Assembly: GCF_026213295.1 (NCBI RefSeq) | Contig: NC_079417.1 | Location: 1,533,154 to 1,597,153, forward strand | Length of the DNA stretch: 64,000 bases | Direction: 5' to 3' | Source: Gadus chalcogrammus | Lineage: Eukaryota; Chordata; Actinopteri; Gadiformes; Gadidae | Shown: piece by piece, positions 12,001-21,257 of the stretch | Layout of the letters: each line of letters starts with the position of its first letter | Position numbering within the stretch: the stretch's first letter is position 1 | Program-made: the position numbers and the translations under genes | Notes under the pieces: model-generated | The model's input: only the letters and a program-made list of their open reading frames with translations | Told to the model about the DNA's origin: nothing | Database searches by the model: none

Positions 12001-12697
12001 ATATCTAACCACAGTGGTTTAGTGTAACCTATATCTCCTTCACATTATTGAGCTATATCCAACCACAGTGGTTTAGTGTAACCTTTATCTTCTCTACATT
12101 ATTGAGCTATATCAAACCACAGTGGTTGAGTTTACCCTATGTCTTCTCTACATTATCGAGGTATGTCTAACCACAGTGGTTGAGTGTACCCTATATCTTC
12201 TACCACTGTGGTTTAGTGTAACCTATATCTTCTCTACATTATTGAGCTATCTCTAACCACAGTGGTTTAGTGTAACGTATGCACGTTATCTTACCATGAG
12301 CTCCACGGTTTGGATGTCTCCACCATTAGATGAAGTGGTCTTTTTATGGGACACGACCTGGCCTGACCTCTCATCCTCCAGATAGAGCGTGGTGGCCGAG
12401 GAGGTCTGAACAAAGACCTTCTCCTTAACGTTGACGTGGAACACTTTTGGAGCCGAGATGAAGAATCTGTATGTTCACAAATGTGAATAAAAATGCTATT
12501 TAAATCAGGAAATATTAACCATACATAAATAAGAAAATAATAAATAAATGAAAAAATGTCAATAGATATTTCAATTTCATGATTCTTCCCAGTGGTGGAG
12601 CAATATAATTTTTTTATATTCAGGCCTACCTTTTACTGGCACACACAGACTCCAGAGCCAAAATTAGTAAAAGCAGCGAACAAGTAGACCTGTCCAT
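1..12697 (-). CDS. c4: Complement component C4, multi-exon, 3' end off the left edge
   Basis: C4 is a secreted complement protein; after cleavage its thioester links C4b to target surfaces and helps form the classical/lectin C3 convertase. I place 28 exons (minus strand): 12697-12630, 12466-12295, 11793-11628, 11507-11437, 11331-11237, 11130-11048, 10959-10872, 10789-10669, 10421-10284, 10186-10074, 8850-8695, 8605-8435, 8273-8079, 7986-7843, 6305-6203, 5930-5856, 5354-5187, 5086-4972, 4879-4809, 4720-4581, 3855-3640, 3438-3387, 3307-3224, 3134-2928, 2742-2667, 2569-2371, 1679-1575, 203-41. These give about 1185 residues. C4-type marks are AMESYDLGC, LPDSITTWEI, SVRRYEQL and VLPSFEV. The order is signal peptide, macroglobulin domains, RRSRR beta/alpha processing site, six-Cys anaphylatoxin, thioester domain. 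All phases join except exon 9 (see findings). The rest of the thioester domain and the C345C domain are outside the window. Confidence 0.95.
540..925 (-). pseudogene. hAT-family transposase fragment in a c4 intron
   Basis: The translated fragment contains FPDWAKLAKIASTIPVSSV, AERAFSLQNRIKTSIRNRL and VTRLIRIS, which match the C-terminal dimerisation region of hAT transposases of the ZNF862-like group. No N-terminal BED finger or catalytic core is present, so it is a relic. It lies in the intron between c4 exons 27 and 28. Confidence 0.75.
977..1308. mobile_element. hAT-type MITE with a perfect 8-bp target duplication
   Basis: The element runs 985-1300. The ends are inverted repeats (CAGTGGCGATCCTAGG and the complement of CCTAAAACCGCCACTG). 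An identical 8-base sequence, TGCGGGTG, flanks it at 977-984 and 1301-1308. The 5'-CAGTGG end and the 8-bp duplication are hAT hallmarks. At 316 bp and with no coding capacity it is non-autonomous. It includes a G-run at 1030-1043. Confidence 0.85.
1721..2333. mobile_element. TTAA-flanked palindromic element filling c4 intron 26
   Basis: Two arms of roughly 105 bp are inverted copies (1721-1826 and 2225-2333), beginning TTAAAGGGGACATATT and ending AATATGTCTCCTTTAA. TTAA flanks at 1721-1724 and 2330-2333 point to a TTAA-target DNA transposon (piggyBac- or Kolobok-like). Between the arms lies an AT-rich core bounded by CCGATATATCGG palindromes (about 1868-2196), possibly a second nested element. 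Confidence 0.8.
2813..2897. repeat. Short tandem repeat of tgacatcatca type
   Basis: Imperfect repeats of ATGACATCATC lie in the c4 intron just outside exon 24. Confidence 0.7.
2928..3134 (-). CDS. c4: c4 exon 24, thioester motif
   Basis: The exon begins GAGFGESSARVLLSAEG and holds LRLPGGCAEQTMKLM. The internal thioester forms between the Cys and Gln of this motif. The middle residue is Ala (codon GCA), where mammalian C3, C4 and A2M have Gly (GCGEQ). Downstream exon 26 (2569-2371) has PHPVYHR at the position equal to human C4B PVIHR, so the catalytic His is present. Confidence 0.92.
3885..4490. repeat. Minisatellite, cctacaggctgaga unit
   Basis: About 40 imperfect units of 14-16 bases (cctacaggctgaga, cctacaggttcaga, cctacacaaga) occupy most of the intron between c4 exons 20 and 21. 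No coding content. Confidence 0.9.
5187..5354 (-). CDS. c4: c4 exon 17, C4a anaphylatoxin domain
   Basis: This exon encodes the six-cysteine anaphylatoxin fold: a CC pair (LQQCCDQ), single Cys in FSC and AQC, then a second CC pair (FKCCIRGE). It follows exon 16 (5930-5856), whose HAARRSRRALDL carries the basic beta/alpha processing site. In mammalian C4 this part is released as C4a when C1s or MASP cleaves. Confidence 0.9.
5405..5525 (+). repeat. Fragment of a dispersed repeat family
   Basis: It contains TTTACATTTACAATTAGGGC and ATCCAAAGCGACT, shared with copies at 10552-10632, 28575-28700, 40985-41235 and 44640-44840. Here only the first part is present, followed by a different tail (CAAGGATCAATAAAGT) that looks like a retroposon end. 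Confidence 0.6.
6521..6982. mobile_element. MITE-like element with terminal inverted repeats
   Basis: Left end CAGTCCTTCCAGAAAAACGC and right end ending AAAATGTGGCG... in reverse, i.e. TTTTTCTGGAGGGACTG, form inverted termini. The interior is rich in CGCATAAT/TTGCATAA palindromic phrases and has no ORF. Flanks CTATATAT and ATCTATAC are similar but not identical, so the target duplication is unsure. It lies in the c4 intron between exons 14 and 15. Confidence 0.65.
7196..7310. repeat. 14-bp tandem repeat, gtgctgggatccag
   Basis: Eight nearly perfect head-to-tail copies of GTGCTGGGATCCA(G), each with a BamHI-like GGATCC, in a c4 intron. Confidence 0.95.
7365..7762. repeat. GT/GA-rich minisatellite, gtgtgtgtaggagagagag
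   Basis: About 20 units mixing (GT)n and AGGAGAGAGAG. Open frames on both strands here are by-products of the repeat. It ends about 80 bases from the c4 exon 14 donor at 7843. Confidence 0.95.
8341..8427. repeat. (GAT)n trinucleotide repeat beside c4 exon 12
   Basis: Imperfect GAT/GAA triplets run to within about 8 bases of the exon 12 donor at 8435, so length changes could affect the splice site context. Confidence 0.9.
9200..9912. mobile_element. Inverted-repeat element carrying a telomere-like array
   Basis: Arms at about 9205-9330 and 9785-9910 are inverted copies (for example AAATATCTATTTGGCACAAG on both). Between them, 9350-9760 holds about 55 CCCTAA units, often spaced by CACACGGCC or similar. 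The outer ends resemble TGGTAACACTTTATAATAAG, typical of fish miniature transposons. It lies in the c4 intron between exons 10 and 11. Confidence 0.75.
10284..10421 (-). CDS. c4: c4 exon 9 with an apparent one-base deletion
   Basis: The first half reads in frame (IEDGVGTVTL...ELKTQLQPK). After the CCCAAGGG run at about 10354-10361 that frame reaches a stop. A second frame continues with clear C4 similarity (CNVTYLEQ, ELVMSVSVTEQQ), and only this frame joins the phase of exon 10 (REMQEAEI). The exon is 138 nt; neighbours on both sides require a length of 1 modulo 3, so one base is missing. Because the other 27 exons are intact, an assembly error in a short homopolymer is as likely as a true mutation. 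Confidence 0.85.
10552..10632 (-). repeat. Partial copy of the dispersed repeat family
   Basis: It has GTACCGACAGCGATATATTG and CTTATTGTAAGT, matching part of the reverse copy at 40985-41235. Confidence 0.5.
11915..12290. repeat. Minisatellite, about 55-bp unit, attgagctatatctaaccac
   Basis: Six to seven units contain ATTGAGCTAT, CCACAGTGGTTTAGTGTAAC and TATCTTCTCTACATT. It fills most of the intron between c4 exons 2 and 3. CCACAGTGG is itself a short palindrome. Confidence 0.9.
12630..12697 (-). CDS. c4: c4 exon 1, signal peptide
   Basis: The ATG at 12697-12695 opens a typical signal peptide: MDRSTC, then a Leu/Ile-rich core (LLLLILAL), then a small-residue end (VCAS). The exon ends in AAAAG followed by gtaggc, phase 2, and joins the first macroglobulin exon to make Arg. 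No other ATG in this frame lies near. This is the start used for the model. Confidence 0.88.
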
Positions 12698-12699
12698 TC

Positions 12700-12860
12700 T
12701 GGAGCCTCAACTGGTCTGATAGTCCTGGTCTGAGCCACGGGTCTGAGCTACTGGTCTCCAGTTGTCTGGTCTTATAGTCCTGGTCTGAGCCAATGGTCTC
12801 CAGATGTCTAGTCTTATAGTCCTGCCCCTTCTCTACTCACTTTCACAATTGAAATGGCTG
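12700..12860 (-). promoter_or_regulatory. Putative c4 core promoter with duplicated TATA-like boxes
   Basis: Reading toward the gene, GGACTATAAGAC occurs twice (complement of about 12769-12780 and 12811-12822), each near a copy of a CTCAGACC-type phrase, about 80 and 120 bases before the start codon. A run GTGAAAGTGA (complement of about 12837-12847) lies just upstream and is part-way to an interferon-response-like element. Position and sequence suggest a tandemly duplicated TATA promoter; there is no expression evidence. Confidence 0.45.
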
Positions 12861-15800
12861 CAGTTGTATTTATAATACTGAGCTCACAATTTGAGAGCTA
12901 ATGAGAGTACAAGTATGTGTGTTTTGAACTTGTTTGTAAAAAAGAGAAAGAAGTATAACAAAATACTTTCCTAGTTTATTAGATATTAGATGACAGTAAA
13001 CGTTAGGTTGCAGCAGCCTGGGTTCACTCTGGGGATCTGCCAAATTTGTGAGGGTTTTGTTGTCATCTGCTCTCTCATTGATCTCTTGAACTCTGCCCTG
13101 TTTCTTCTAAATCATGTGATTTACTGGAAGTTTCAGATATTTAAGTTTCATCATTGAGCTATTTTTAAACAACATATTGTGGTTTAGTGTAACATATGTC
13201 TTCCCTACATTATTGAGCTATGTTTAAACATGTTTGTTGTAACCTATGTCTTCCCTACATTATTGAGCTATTTTAAATCTATTTTAGTTTTTTATTATTC
13301 GAATCATTTTCTGACTCATTTTTTATTTTGCTGTCATTTTTTTATTTATTTTTATTTTTAGCACATACTTTCACACACGTTTATCTTAACATCATATTTT
13401 GCATGATGGCACCAACATCATGACTACATGTTATTCTCAAACCATCCTCAAGGTGGTGTTATATTGCGCCATAGCCTACGTAGCCTCGCAGCCCTCGTTT
13501 ATTCTGGAAGTCAGACATACATTTTATCATGAAGCCGCATTGGCCTTTTGATCATGAGTCAACTTTGAATCATAAGTCAACCTCATCAGTCAACAAGTTC
13601 TAGTAAACGGGTGTGCTGCCTTCTTCTGGATAAATAGAACTGTTACATTTACATTTCCCAACCAAATTCAATTAGTTGTTTTGATTCAAGGGTTTATGTC
13701 CTATGGAGGAAAAACAATAAGATCGAAAGTATATATACAATATATATTATATTTACGTTAATATTAATCTATAGGCTATATAATGATTAAATTAGTTGAG
13801 AAATGTAAACGTAATTGTTCTCTAACCATAAAAACCGCACCTCCCTATATCACACCCTATATCACCGCAGCTCCCCCCCCCCCCACGCTCCGAAGTCCTG
13901 TCCAGGATTAAAAAATAAATATTTGCACCGGGGCATATCACCATGATGTTACGCCACTGACCAAAGTCCAATATGCCGTCGATGTAGGCCTACGCGTGGA
14001 TATGCAGGGCTAATGTAACATTACACATTGATCCGTATTTCCGTTGGATTATACACACATTTTAATATATTGATGCATTTTATAGTTTGAAATGGAAAAA
14101 GTGTGTAGTTCATAAAGTCACGCAGCTTTAACTTCTTCAACACCTACAGAGTTTGTTATGTACGGTCATTCAAACACGCTACGTTATTTTCCATAGACAT
14201 TGGCCCGAGGGAACCGGGAGCCTCGGAGGCGCGCGGGAATTATTCTTCAGAGGTCTACTCATGATGGGTCTACTTCGACGAGCCTTTTTCTTTATAGGTC
14301 CTTGCTTTTTACCCCCTGGGCTTTGAATGCTAACTATCGCTGGAGGGCGACATAACTCCTTTAGAACCGATTTGAACCCCCCTGCGGCTGCAATCTGTTG
14401 CTTTCCTCCGTCTGCTGCTCCTCTTGGTATGACATTCCAAGTTCCGATCATAATATTGAGTAATTTAGTAATATTTGGATATTTTTTGGGGAAAGGCATG
14501 AGACTGTTATTACTGCTGTTTACTCAAACATAAAAAAGTTCATATTGAAAAGTGGTTTAACAAGTACATAAATTATGAAAAATGATACATTATGATGAGT
14601 AACCGCCGAGTTAAACAACCTTTAATGCAAAAAACATTATGAAAGATATAGAATATAAGAAAGCCTCAGGGTAGAACGTGATCTCTGATGGGTGGCTGCT
14701 CATACCTGTTTTCAGAGAGAAATCCACTGTAAATAATTAACCGTGTGGAAACACATTGAGAGTTATCAAAGAAAAATCACATAATGTAATAAATGCATTT
14801 AATCAAATAGGTTATAAACTCAATATCAAAATCTCAGATTTAAAGTTTTTAAGTAAATCAATTATATGGCCCAATATGATGCATACATTTGTGTTATTTA
14901 CTTAATTAAACCATTGACACAAATGTATCTTCTAGTATTTCAAATGTAACCTAATGATGAATACCTATGGAGACATTGGGTTGATTAACCTAGTGTTATG
15001 GAAACTAGATGTCTTTAGTTTAGTCTATCATAAGTCCCATCACTTTATGTTTTTCCATGAAATCCATCCGTTGAAGCTGACTCATCTGGATCTGTTTAGC
15101 AGCAGCCGAGTGTTAGATGTCCATGCACAACTCCTGGTTTCAGAGATACAAGAATTGCGTTTGGACAATCAACCCTAGACTCTGAGTTCCACCCATGTGA
15201 GGAGACTGCTGGACAGAGGTCCTGGAGAGGAAACCACAAAGACACATCAAGCTATGCACCATATTTAACACTATTACATATGTATCTATCTACCTTTTGG
15301 CACAGCAGATATATACATTTGTATCATTGCACAATTCTAGATGAATGAAAATCAATGAAATAATAAGTTATGTTAAAGCAGTACAAAAGCAGTACAATGC
15401 ACAAAATGCACAATAAGATTACATTTGTTTTGTAAGAAAATGATCTTAGTTTTTGTTATACTAGTGAACTGTTGAATATTATTTTGAGAAATAAATGCAC
15501 ATGAAAAACCTTAAACATTTGGTTTGCAAAAATTATCCTTTTCAAAATTATTTGTAAAATTTCTGACTAAAACCATGCACACCAAAAACATAGTTTAAAT
15601 GAAAAAGTTCTTACCGCAGAAAGGTTGATAATCCCAAAGGGGTTTTCATTTACTAAAAAGTGTTGAACTATCTTTAAATCATGCATTACCAAACCCTAGG
15701 TTAAGGAAGGCTAAGAGACTTGAGTTGTTTAGATCCAGTGCTGGACGTCCGTCCGGGTCGGCGGCTGGCTGCTGAGTGCCGTCTCTGCGTGTGTGTCCCT

Positions 15801-17500
15801 TCTTCCCTCTGTCCATCTCATTTCATGCAGGACTGGGGTAACCTAAGAGACAGAGGCTCAATGGAGAAAATCTGCTTTGGCTGCAATTAAGTGTGAGAGT
15901 GAAGGAGGGGGGGGGGGGGGTGACGGCGTGGGCGGGGCCTCACACGCAGAGGGGCATGGCAGGTGAACAGGGACGGGATTCCATCATGTGGTATTAAGGA
16001 TTTAAGGAAGAAAATACAACTTAATAATGGGTCTACTTGTGTTGTGTTTAATCAATTTGTTTGAATTGCTTGGATGAAAAAAGAAAACATTTGCAGGCTG
16101 AAAAAAAGTATGAAAAATTTTACTTTAGGCGTGAGTGCATCATGTAGAAGTTCTAAGGGATGTTTCTCAGGCCAGACATGAACACGCATGCAGCTAACAC
16201 TTCACTCTGTTTATCATCTCTGCTGTTTATATCTTTATAGTTTTTGGGTTTTTATAATATATTTAATCATGTTAAAAACCTGACAGTTAATCATCGGACT
16301 ATATCCTTATCAGGCTGCTAATCTGAGCTCCATACTGTAAAGAGAACCACATCTGATTTGGGATTAGGCCAAATTAGAGCACATTACACCCATCCCAGTG
16401 GAGCTGAATCCTAATCTCAGGGGATATGCAAGGGAGTGACCGCCGTGTTGCCATGGCGAGCAGGCCACAAAAGGGTGTGGCGTGGGAATGTACCCGGGGT
16501 CAGGAGTAAGGGGGCAGAGGTCAGAGGTCAGAGGCAGCTGGACAGCACACAAGAGGAGAGGATGGTGAGAAAAGGGGGAGGGGCCAGAAAGGGGACATTA
16601 ACATTGAACTGACCGATGCTTTCAGGGGAAGCGATCACTAAGCTATGAAACATGTCTAATGGTCCATGCAGATGGACACGCCTCACACTGCACCTCGGGA
16701 ACGCCAGGCTCGCCGATGCGTTGGTCTTGCATGGATTTAGAGACTTCTATTATCGTACACATTTTTTTTTACCAAAAACCTTCATTAAAGATATTCCAAT
16801 ATTTGAGTCAAAATGGAAGAGCATTGAAACTGCTGTCAATTGAAATTATTGGTTTAGTGGAAAGGAACGATGGAATATTAAAAAATGCATCCATTATTAA
16901 GACCTTACACTGATCCGTTCATCCTTTCACAGGACAATATTTAGCACATTTTCATGGATGAGTTTGCCCAAAAACAGTAATAGAATTAAATAAACAGTAT
17001 TAGTAGACGAAATCCCCAACGAACCGAACAATTGGCTGAAAGGTTCTCAGCGTAACGCTGGTTCCCCTCTGATGTGGCGCCGCGGGAGGAGAGAGGGTCG
17101 GTTGAGGCCACATGCTGCCTCTGAAGGTCAAGTCACGGGGCATATCCTGGTGGTCTCAAAAAGATTCTCAGGGTCCAACTTAGGGGGTCAATATGCAAAT
17201 GTTCACCCCCAAGTGAAAGGCAAAGAGCGGATCAATGTTCTCACATCACTCCTGCTGCCCGTGACTGTGGGGGAACGCCTCCACTCCAAAACGGTTTCAT
17301 ATTCAATGGAATCCAGGGAAACAAAAGAAGCCTGGCCCACAGCCGCATGTGTAGCACCTCAATATGAGGAGGAGAGGAACCACATGAGATGCTGCCGAAC
17401 ACTTGAATGCATTAATTTCAAATCCAAACGACCAAAACCTAGCCCTATGTGGAGGTCTTGTGAAGACCTGATAAATTGAGTGAAAACTTTTGGGAAGATA
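12861..17500. other. Intergenic region between c4 and the lectin gene
   Basis: I see no convincing exon. It includes two more copies of the c4 intron minisatellite unit (13140-13275), a C-run at 13869-13883, a 106-codon minus-strand open frame at 14179-14499 with no recognised family, a G-run at 15908-15921, and a duplicated GGTCAGAGGTCAGAGG near 16519-16535. Most is AT-rich unique-looking sequence. Confidence 0.5.
13140..13275. repeat. Outlying copies of the c4 intron minisatellite unit
   Basis: Two degenerate copies (CATTATTGAGCTAT, GGTTTAGTGTAACATATGTC) lie upstream of c4. The same unit has therefore spread or was split across the promoter. Confidence 0.7.
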
Positions 17501-17504
17501 CTTT

Positions 17505-17520
17505 TTTTATTTTATTTACA
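17505..17520 (-). terminator. Poly(A) signals of the lectin gene
   Basis: Overlapping AATAAA hexamers (complement of TTTTATTTTATTT) lie about 35-45 bases past the stop codon, implying a very short 3' UTR. Confidence 0.65.
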
Positions 17521-17551
17521 CATAGATACGACATACACAAGTAAACGAAGA

Positions 17552-20500
17552 TCAGCTCAGGCCCGCTGCGGCCCCAGCACACGTAAAACAGATGAAGTTG
17601 AGTTCTTCCGTGTCGGGTAAGGCCACCCACTGCTGCCCCCTAGTGGCCTCTAGGGCACCTGCCATGCCACAGTCATACGTCCTCTCAGCCCCGTGGCCCG
17701 GGGCCCAGTTCTGATAACAGCCATCGCCCCACTTGATCCAGTACCAGAAGTTGAAGGCGTGGCGAAGCCCGAGCCAGACGTGGGGTGACGTGGCGTTCTC
17801 GGCGGCCCGTCCCACGCGGGCCTGAAGCTCCTCGCTGTGGACGGAGACCAGGGCAGTGTGGTGGGTCCTGCAGTAGCTCCACGCCTCCATCCACGACATG
17901 TTCTTCTGAATTAAAATCAAATTTCCTTGAGGGAGGGAAAACAGAACAGATGAATTATTTTATGTTTTAATTGTTCATGAATAATTGCTGATGTGGATTG
18001 TGAAATGTTTTGTATGAATAAAGATAGGCTGAGCAAGAGGCCCACCTGATAAATCTAGACTATTAGCAGTAATAGTGTTATTACTGCTAATAGTAATATT
18101 ACTTAGTACTATTACTAAGTAGTAGTGGTGCCTAGCAGTAGGGTCAGAGAGGTTGCTCATGCGTTTCAGGGTAAAAGGTGGCTGACTTGAGGTAAGATTT
18201 GATAATGTTCAATGTGGTGAATTCTACATTGAAGAATTTAATCTCCTCATGTGGACGTTCTGTTGTGAATCAGCCTGCTGATTCACAACAGAACAGTTGT
18301 GAACTGCACAACAGAACGCGGTGGACTGCTTACTGGCTGGTGCTGCGGAGTGTGTCGTGGCAGTAGAGGCCGACACAGGGTTGGGTGGAACGGTTGTTGG
18401 GTCCGCTTGTGGGACCGGGAAAACTGTCTGGGTAGTTATGCTTTGGGTGACTGGTGATGAGAAGATGTGCCCGGCTGTAACAGTCTGTTGGGTGACTGGT
18501 GATGAGAGGTGCTGTTGGCTGACTGGTGATGAGAGGTTCTGTTGGCTGACTGGTGATGAGAGTTTCTGTTGGCTGACTGGTGATGAGAGGTTCTGTTGGG
18601 TGACTGGTGATGAGAGGTTCTGTTGGCTGACTGGTGATGAGAGGGTCACCTGGCTGACTGGTGATGAGAGGTTCTGTTGGGTGACTGGGGATGAGAAGAT
18701 GTGCCCGGCTGTAACAGTCTGCTGGGTGACTGTTGATGAGAGGACGTCTCCAGGTTTAACAGCAGTCTGTTGGCTGCCTGGTGTTGAGAGGTTCTGTTGG
18801 CTGACTGGTGATGAGAGGTTCTGTTGGGTGACTGGTGATGAGAGGGTCACCTGGCTGACTGGTGATGAGAGGTTCTGTTGGGTGACTGGTGATGAGAGGT
18901 TCTGTTGGCTGACTGGTGTTGAGAGGTTATGTTGGCTGACTGGTGATGAGAGGGTCACCTGGCTGACTGGTGATGAGAGGTTCTGTTGGGTGACTGGGGA
19001 TGAGAGGTTATGTTGGCTGACTGGTGTTGAGAGGTTATGTTGGCTGACTGGTGATGAGAGGGTCACCTGGTGGACTGGTGATGAGAGGGTCACCTGGCTG
19101 ACTGGTGATGAGAGGATTGTAACAGCATTCTGTTGGCTGACTGGTGATGAGAGGGTTGTAACAGCAGTCTGTTGGCTGACTGGTGATGAGAGGGTTGTAA
19201 CAGCAGTCTGTTGGGTGACTGGTGATGAGAGGGTTGTAACAGCAGTCTGTTGGGTGACTGGTGATGAGAGGGTTGTAACAGCAGTCTGTTGGGTGACTGG
19301 TGATGAGAGGGTTGTAACAGCAGTCTGTTGGGTGACTGGTGATGAGAGGGTTGTAACAGCAGTCTGTTGGGTGACTGGTGATGAGAGGTTATCTCCAGGT
19401 GTAACAGCAGTCTGTTGGCTGACTGGTGATGAGAGGATTGTAACAGCAGTCTGTTGGGTGACTGGTGATGAGAGGTTATCTCCAGGTGTAACAGCAGTCT
19501 GTTGGGTGACTGGTGATGAGAGGTTATCTCCAGGTGTAACAGCAGTCTGTTGGATGACTGTTGATGAGAGGTTATCTCCAGGTGTAACAGCAGTCTGTTG
19601 GCTGACTGGTGATGAGAGGTTATCTCCAGGTGTAACAGCAGTCTGTTGGATGACTGTTGATGAGAGGTTATCTCCAGGTGTAACAGCAGTCTGTTGGCTG
19701 ACTGTTGATGAGAGGATTGTAACAGCAGTCTGTTGGCTGACTGGTGATGAGGGGATTGTAACAGCAGTCTGTTGGCTGACTGGTGATGAGAGGATTGTAA
19801 CAGCAGTCTGTTGGCTGACTGGTGATGAGGGGATTGTAACAGCAGTCTGTTGGGTGACTGTTGATGAGAGGTTATCTCCAGGTGTAACAGCAGTCTGTTG
19901 GGTGACTGTTGATGAGAGGTTATCTCCAGGTGTAACAGCAGTCTGTTGGGTGACTGTTGATGAGAGGTTATCCCCAGGTGTCACAGCAGTCTGTTGGATG
20001 GCTGTTGATGAGAGGTTATCCCCAGGTGTCACAGCAGTCTGTTGGGTGACTGTTGATGAGAGGTTATCCCCAGGTGTCACAGCAGTCTGTTGGATGGCTG
20101 TTGATGAGAGGTTATCCCCAGGTGTACCAGCAGTTTGTTGGATGGTTGGGGAAGGCCTGGGGTTTATCTTCCTTGCTGTGGGAGGATGAAGATACAGGAC
20201 ATTAAGAAGACGATGGTGGTTGTAACTGATCCTTTAAATGTCATTGAATCTTAAACGATCTCCATAAATGAGTAGTGAATTAATTATTCTACTTCCATCC
20301 ACGTGTACTCACCCCCCTGACAAATGAACCTGCGATTGTTTTGACATTTAATGTCATTCCATCTTCCACCATCCCTCCAAACAGCCACCACACAGTTCTG
20401 ATTCTTGCCGCTGGGTTGGTTGGTCTTCCAGAGGCGGAACGAGGAGCCGTCTTCGTCGGACCACCTCCAGCGGTCTTTGAAGAGGCCGATCCACACAGAG

Positions 20501-21257
20501 GCCTCTGTGAGGCCCCCCTGCACAGCACTGTTCTCCGCTGCAGACCGGACGCTGACCAGGTCCCTGGACAGCCCCCTGCAGTGGTCCTGGGACCTGCGCC
20601 ACGACTTCTTATCGGCCACAAACACGGGGCCGTGCGTGTCGTTACCTGCAAATATAAATGTTACGGTGAATTGATATGCAGGTGCTACACTGCCTGTTTA
20701 CGTACAGGGTCATTTTGGCTAAGTAGAATGTGACTAACCTCCACAAACAAAGCCTCTTCTGGTGTCACATCCACTCTCAAACCACCGCCCGTCGGAGTTC
20801 ATCGCTCCACAGCTCTCTGGGGTCGTAGCATTGGGCTCTCCTTCCTCCCAGTTGAGATAGACCAGCTTGTGGTCAGGCCTGGCCCAGTACCATGTGGCGG
20901 TGTCTGCCAGCCACAGTCCTATCCAGGTCCTGACGATACCGTCTGGAACTACGGCCACCAAGCTCAGCTCATCTGAAGAGTTACCGACGGTCGCCAAATC
21001 ACTGAACTCCTCTCGACAAAAATTCTGTGCACTCGTATAGTTCATTAAAACATTAACAAAGTGAAATTCTGCAGAGCTGATTTTGAAGGAACAAAAACCT
21101 GTGAATGCACAATAAAAAAAAATATAAATTACATGAAGCACATTTAATGAATCACAGTTATTACACAGGACATTAAATTACAATAGATATGTTCACATAG
21201 AATAGACATATACGAACCAGAAATTAACAAAAAGGCTGCCGTTATAATTCCTTTCAT
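17552..21257 (-). CDS. Secreted C-type lectin with three CTLDs and an internal mucin-like domain
   Basis: Five exons: 21257-21218 (signal peptide, MKGIITAAFLLIS), 21098-20739 (CTLD1), 20645-20313 (CTLD2), 20175-18334 (repeat domain), 17925-17552 (CTLD3, stop). Every junction is phase 1; the total of 2949 nt gives 982 residues. CTLD1 has TWIGL and an EPN triplet but no WND. CTLD2 has VWIGL, QPS and RWNDIKC, so it keeps part of the calcium site. CTLD3 has VWLGL but neither EPN nor WND, and the third framework Cys is absent (WVALPDTEE). There is no transmembrane segment, so secretion is predicted. Single CTLDs resemble those of fish mannose-receptor-like and CLEC20A-like proteins, but I do not recognise this full architecture. 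Confidence 0.9.
18334..20175 (-). CDS. Single 1842-nt exon coding the mucin-like repeat domain
   Basis: The exon encodes 614 residues made mainly of two unit types: TAVTPGDNLSSTVTQQ-like (16 residues) and NLSSPVTQQ-like (9 residues), plus TTLSSPV and TILSSPV variants. Ser, Thr, Pro, Val and Gln dominate and Cys is nearly absent, as in O-glycosylated mucin stalks. Many units also hold the N-glycosylation sequon Asn-Leu-Ser. Acceptor cccacag at 20176 and donor gtaagc at 18333 give the right phases on both sides (phase 1 in, phase 1 out). A long plus-strand open frame over the same bases is an antisense shadow. Confidence 0.88.

Noticed and set aside
14179..14499. 106-codon minus-strand open frame in the c4-lectin interval
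   Set aside because: No recognisable domain, no splice partners and no conserved-looking composition.
18321..20189. 622-codon plus-strand open frame (VTGDERF-type repeats)
   Set aside because: It is the antisense of the lectin repeat exon; the minus-strand exon has fitting splice sites and phases on both sides, the plus-strand frame has none.
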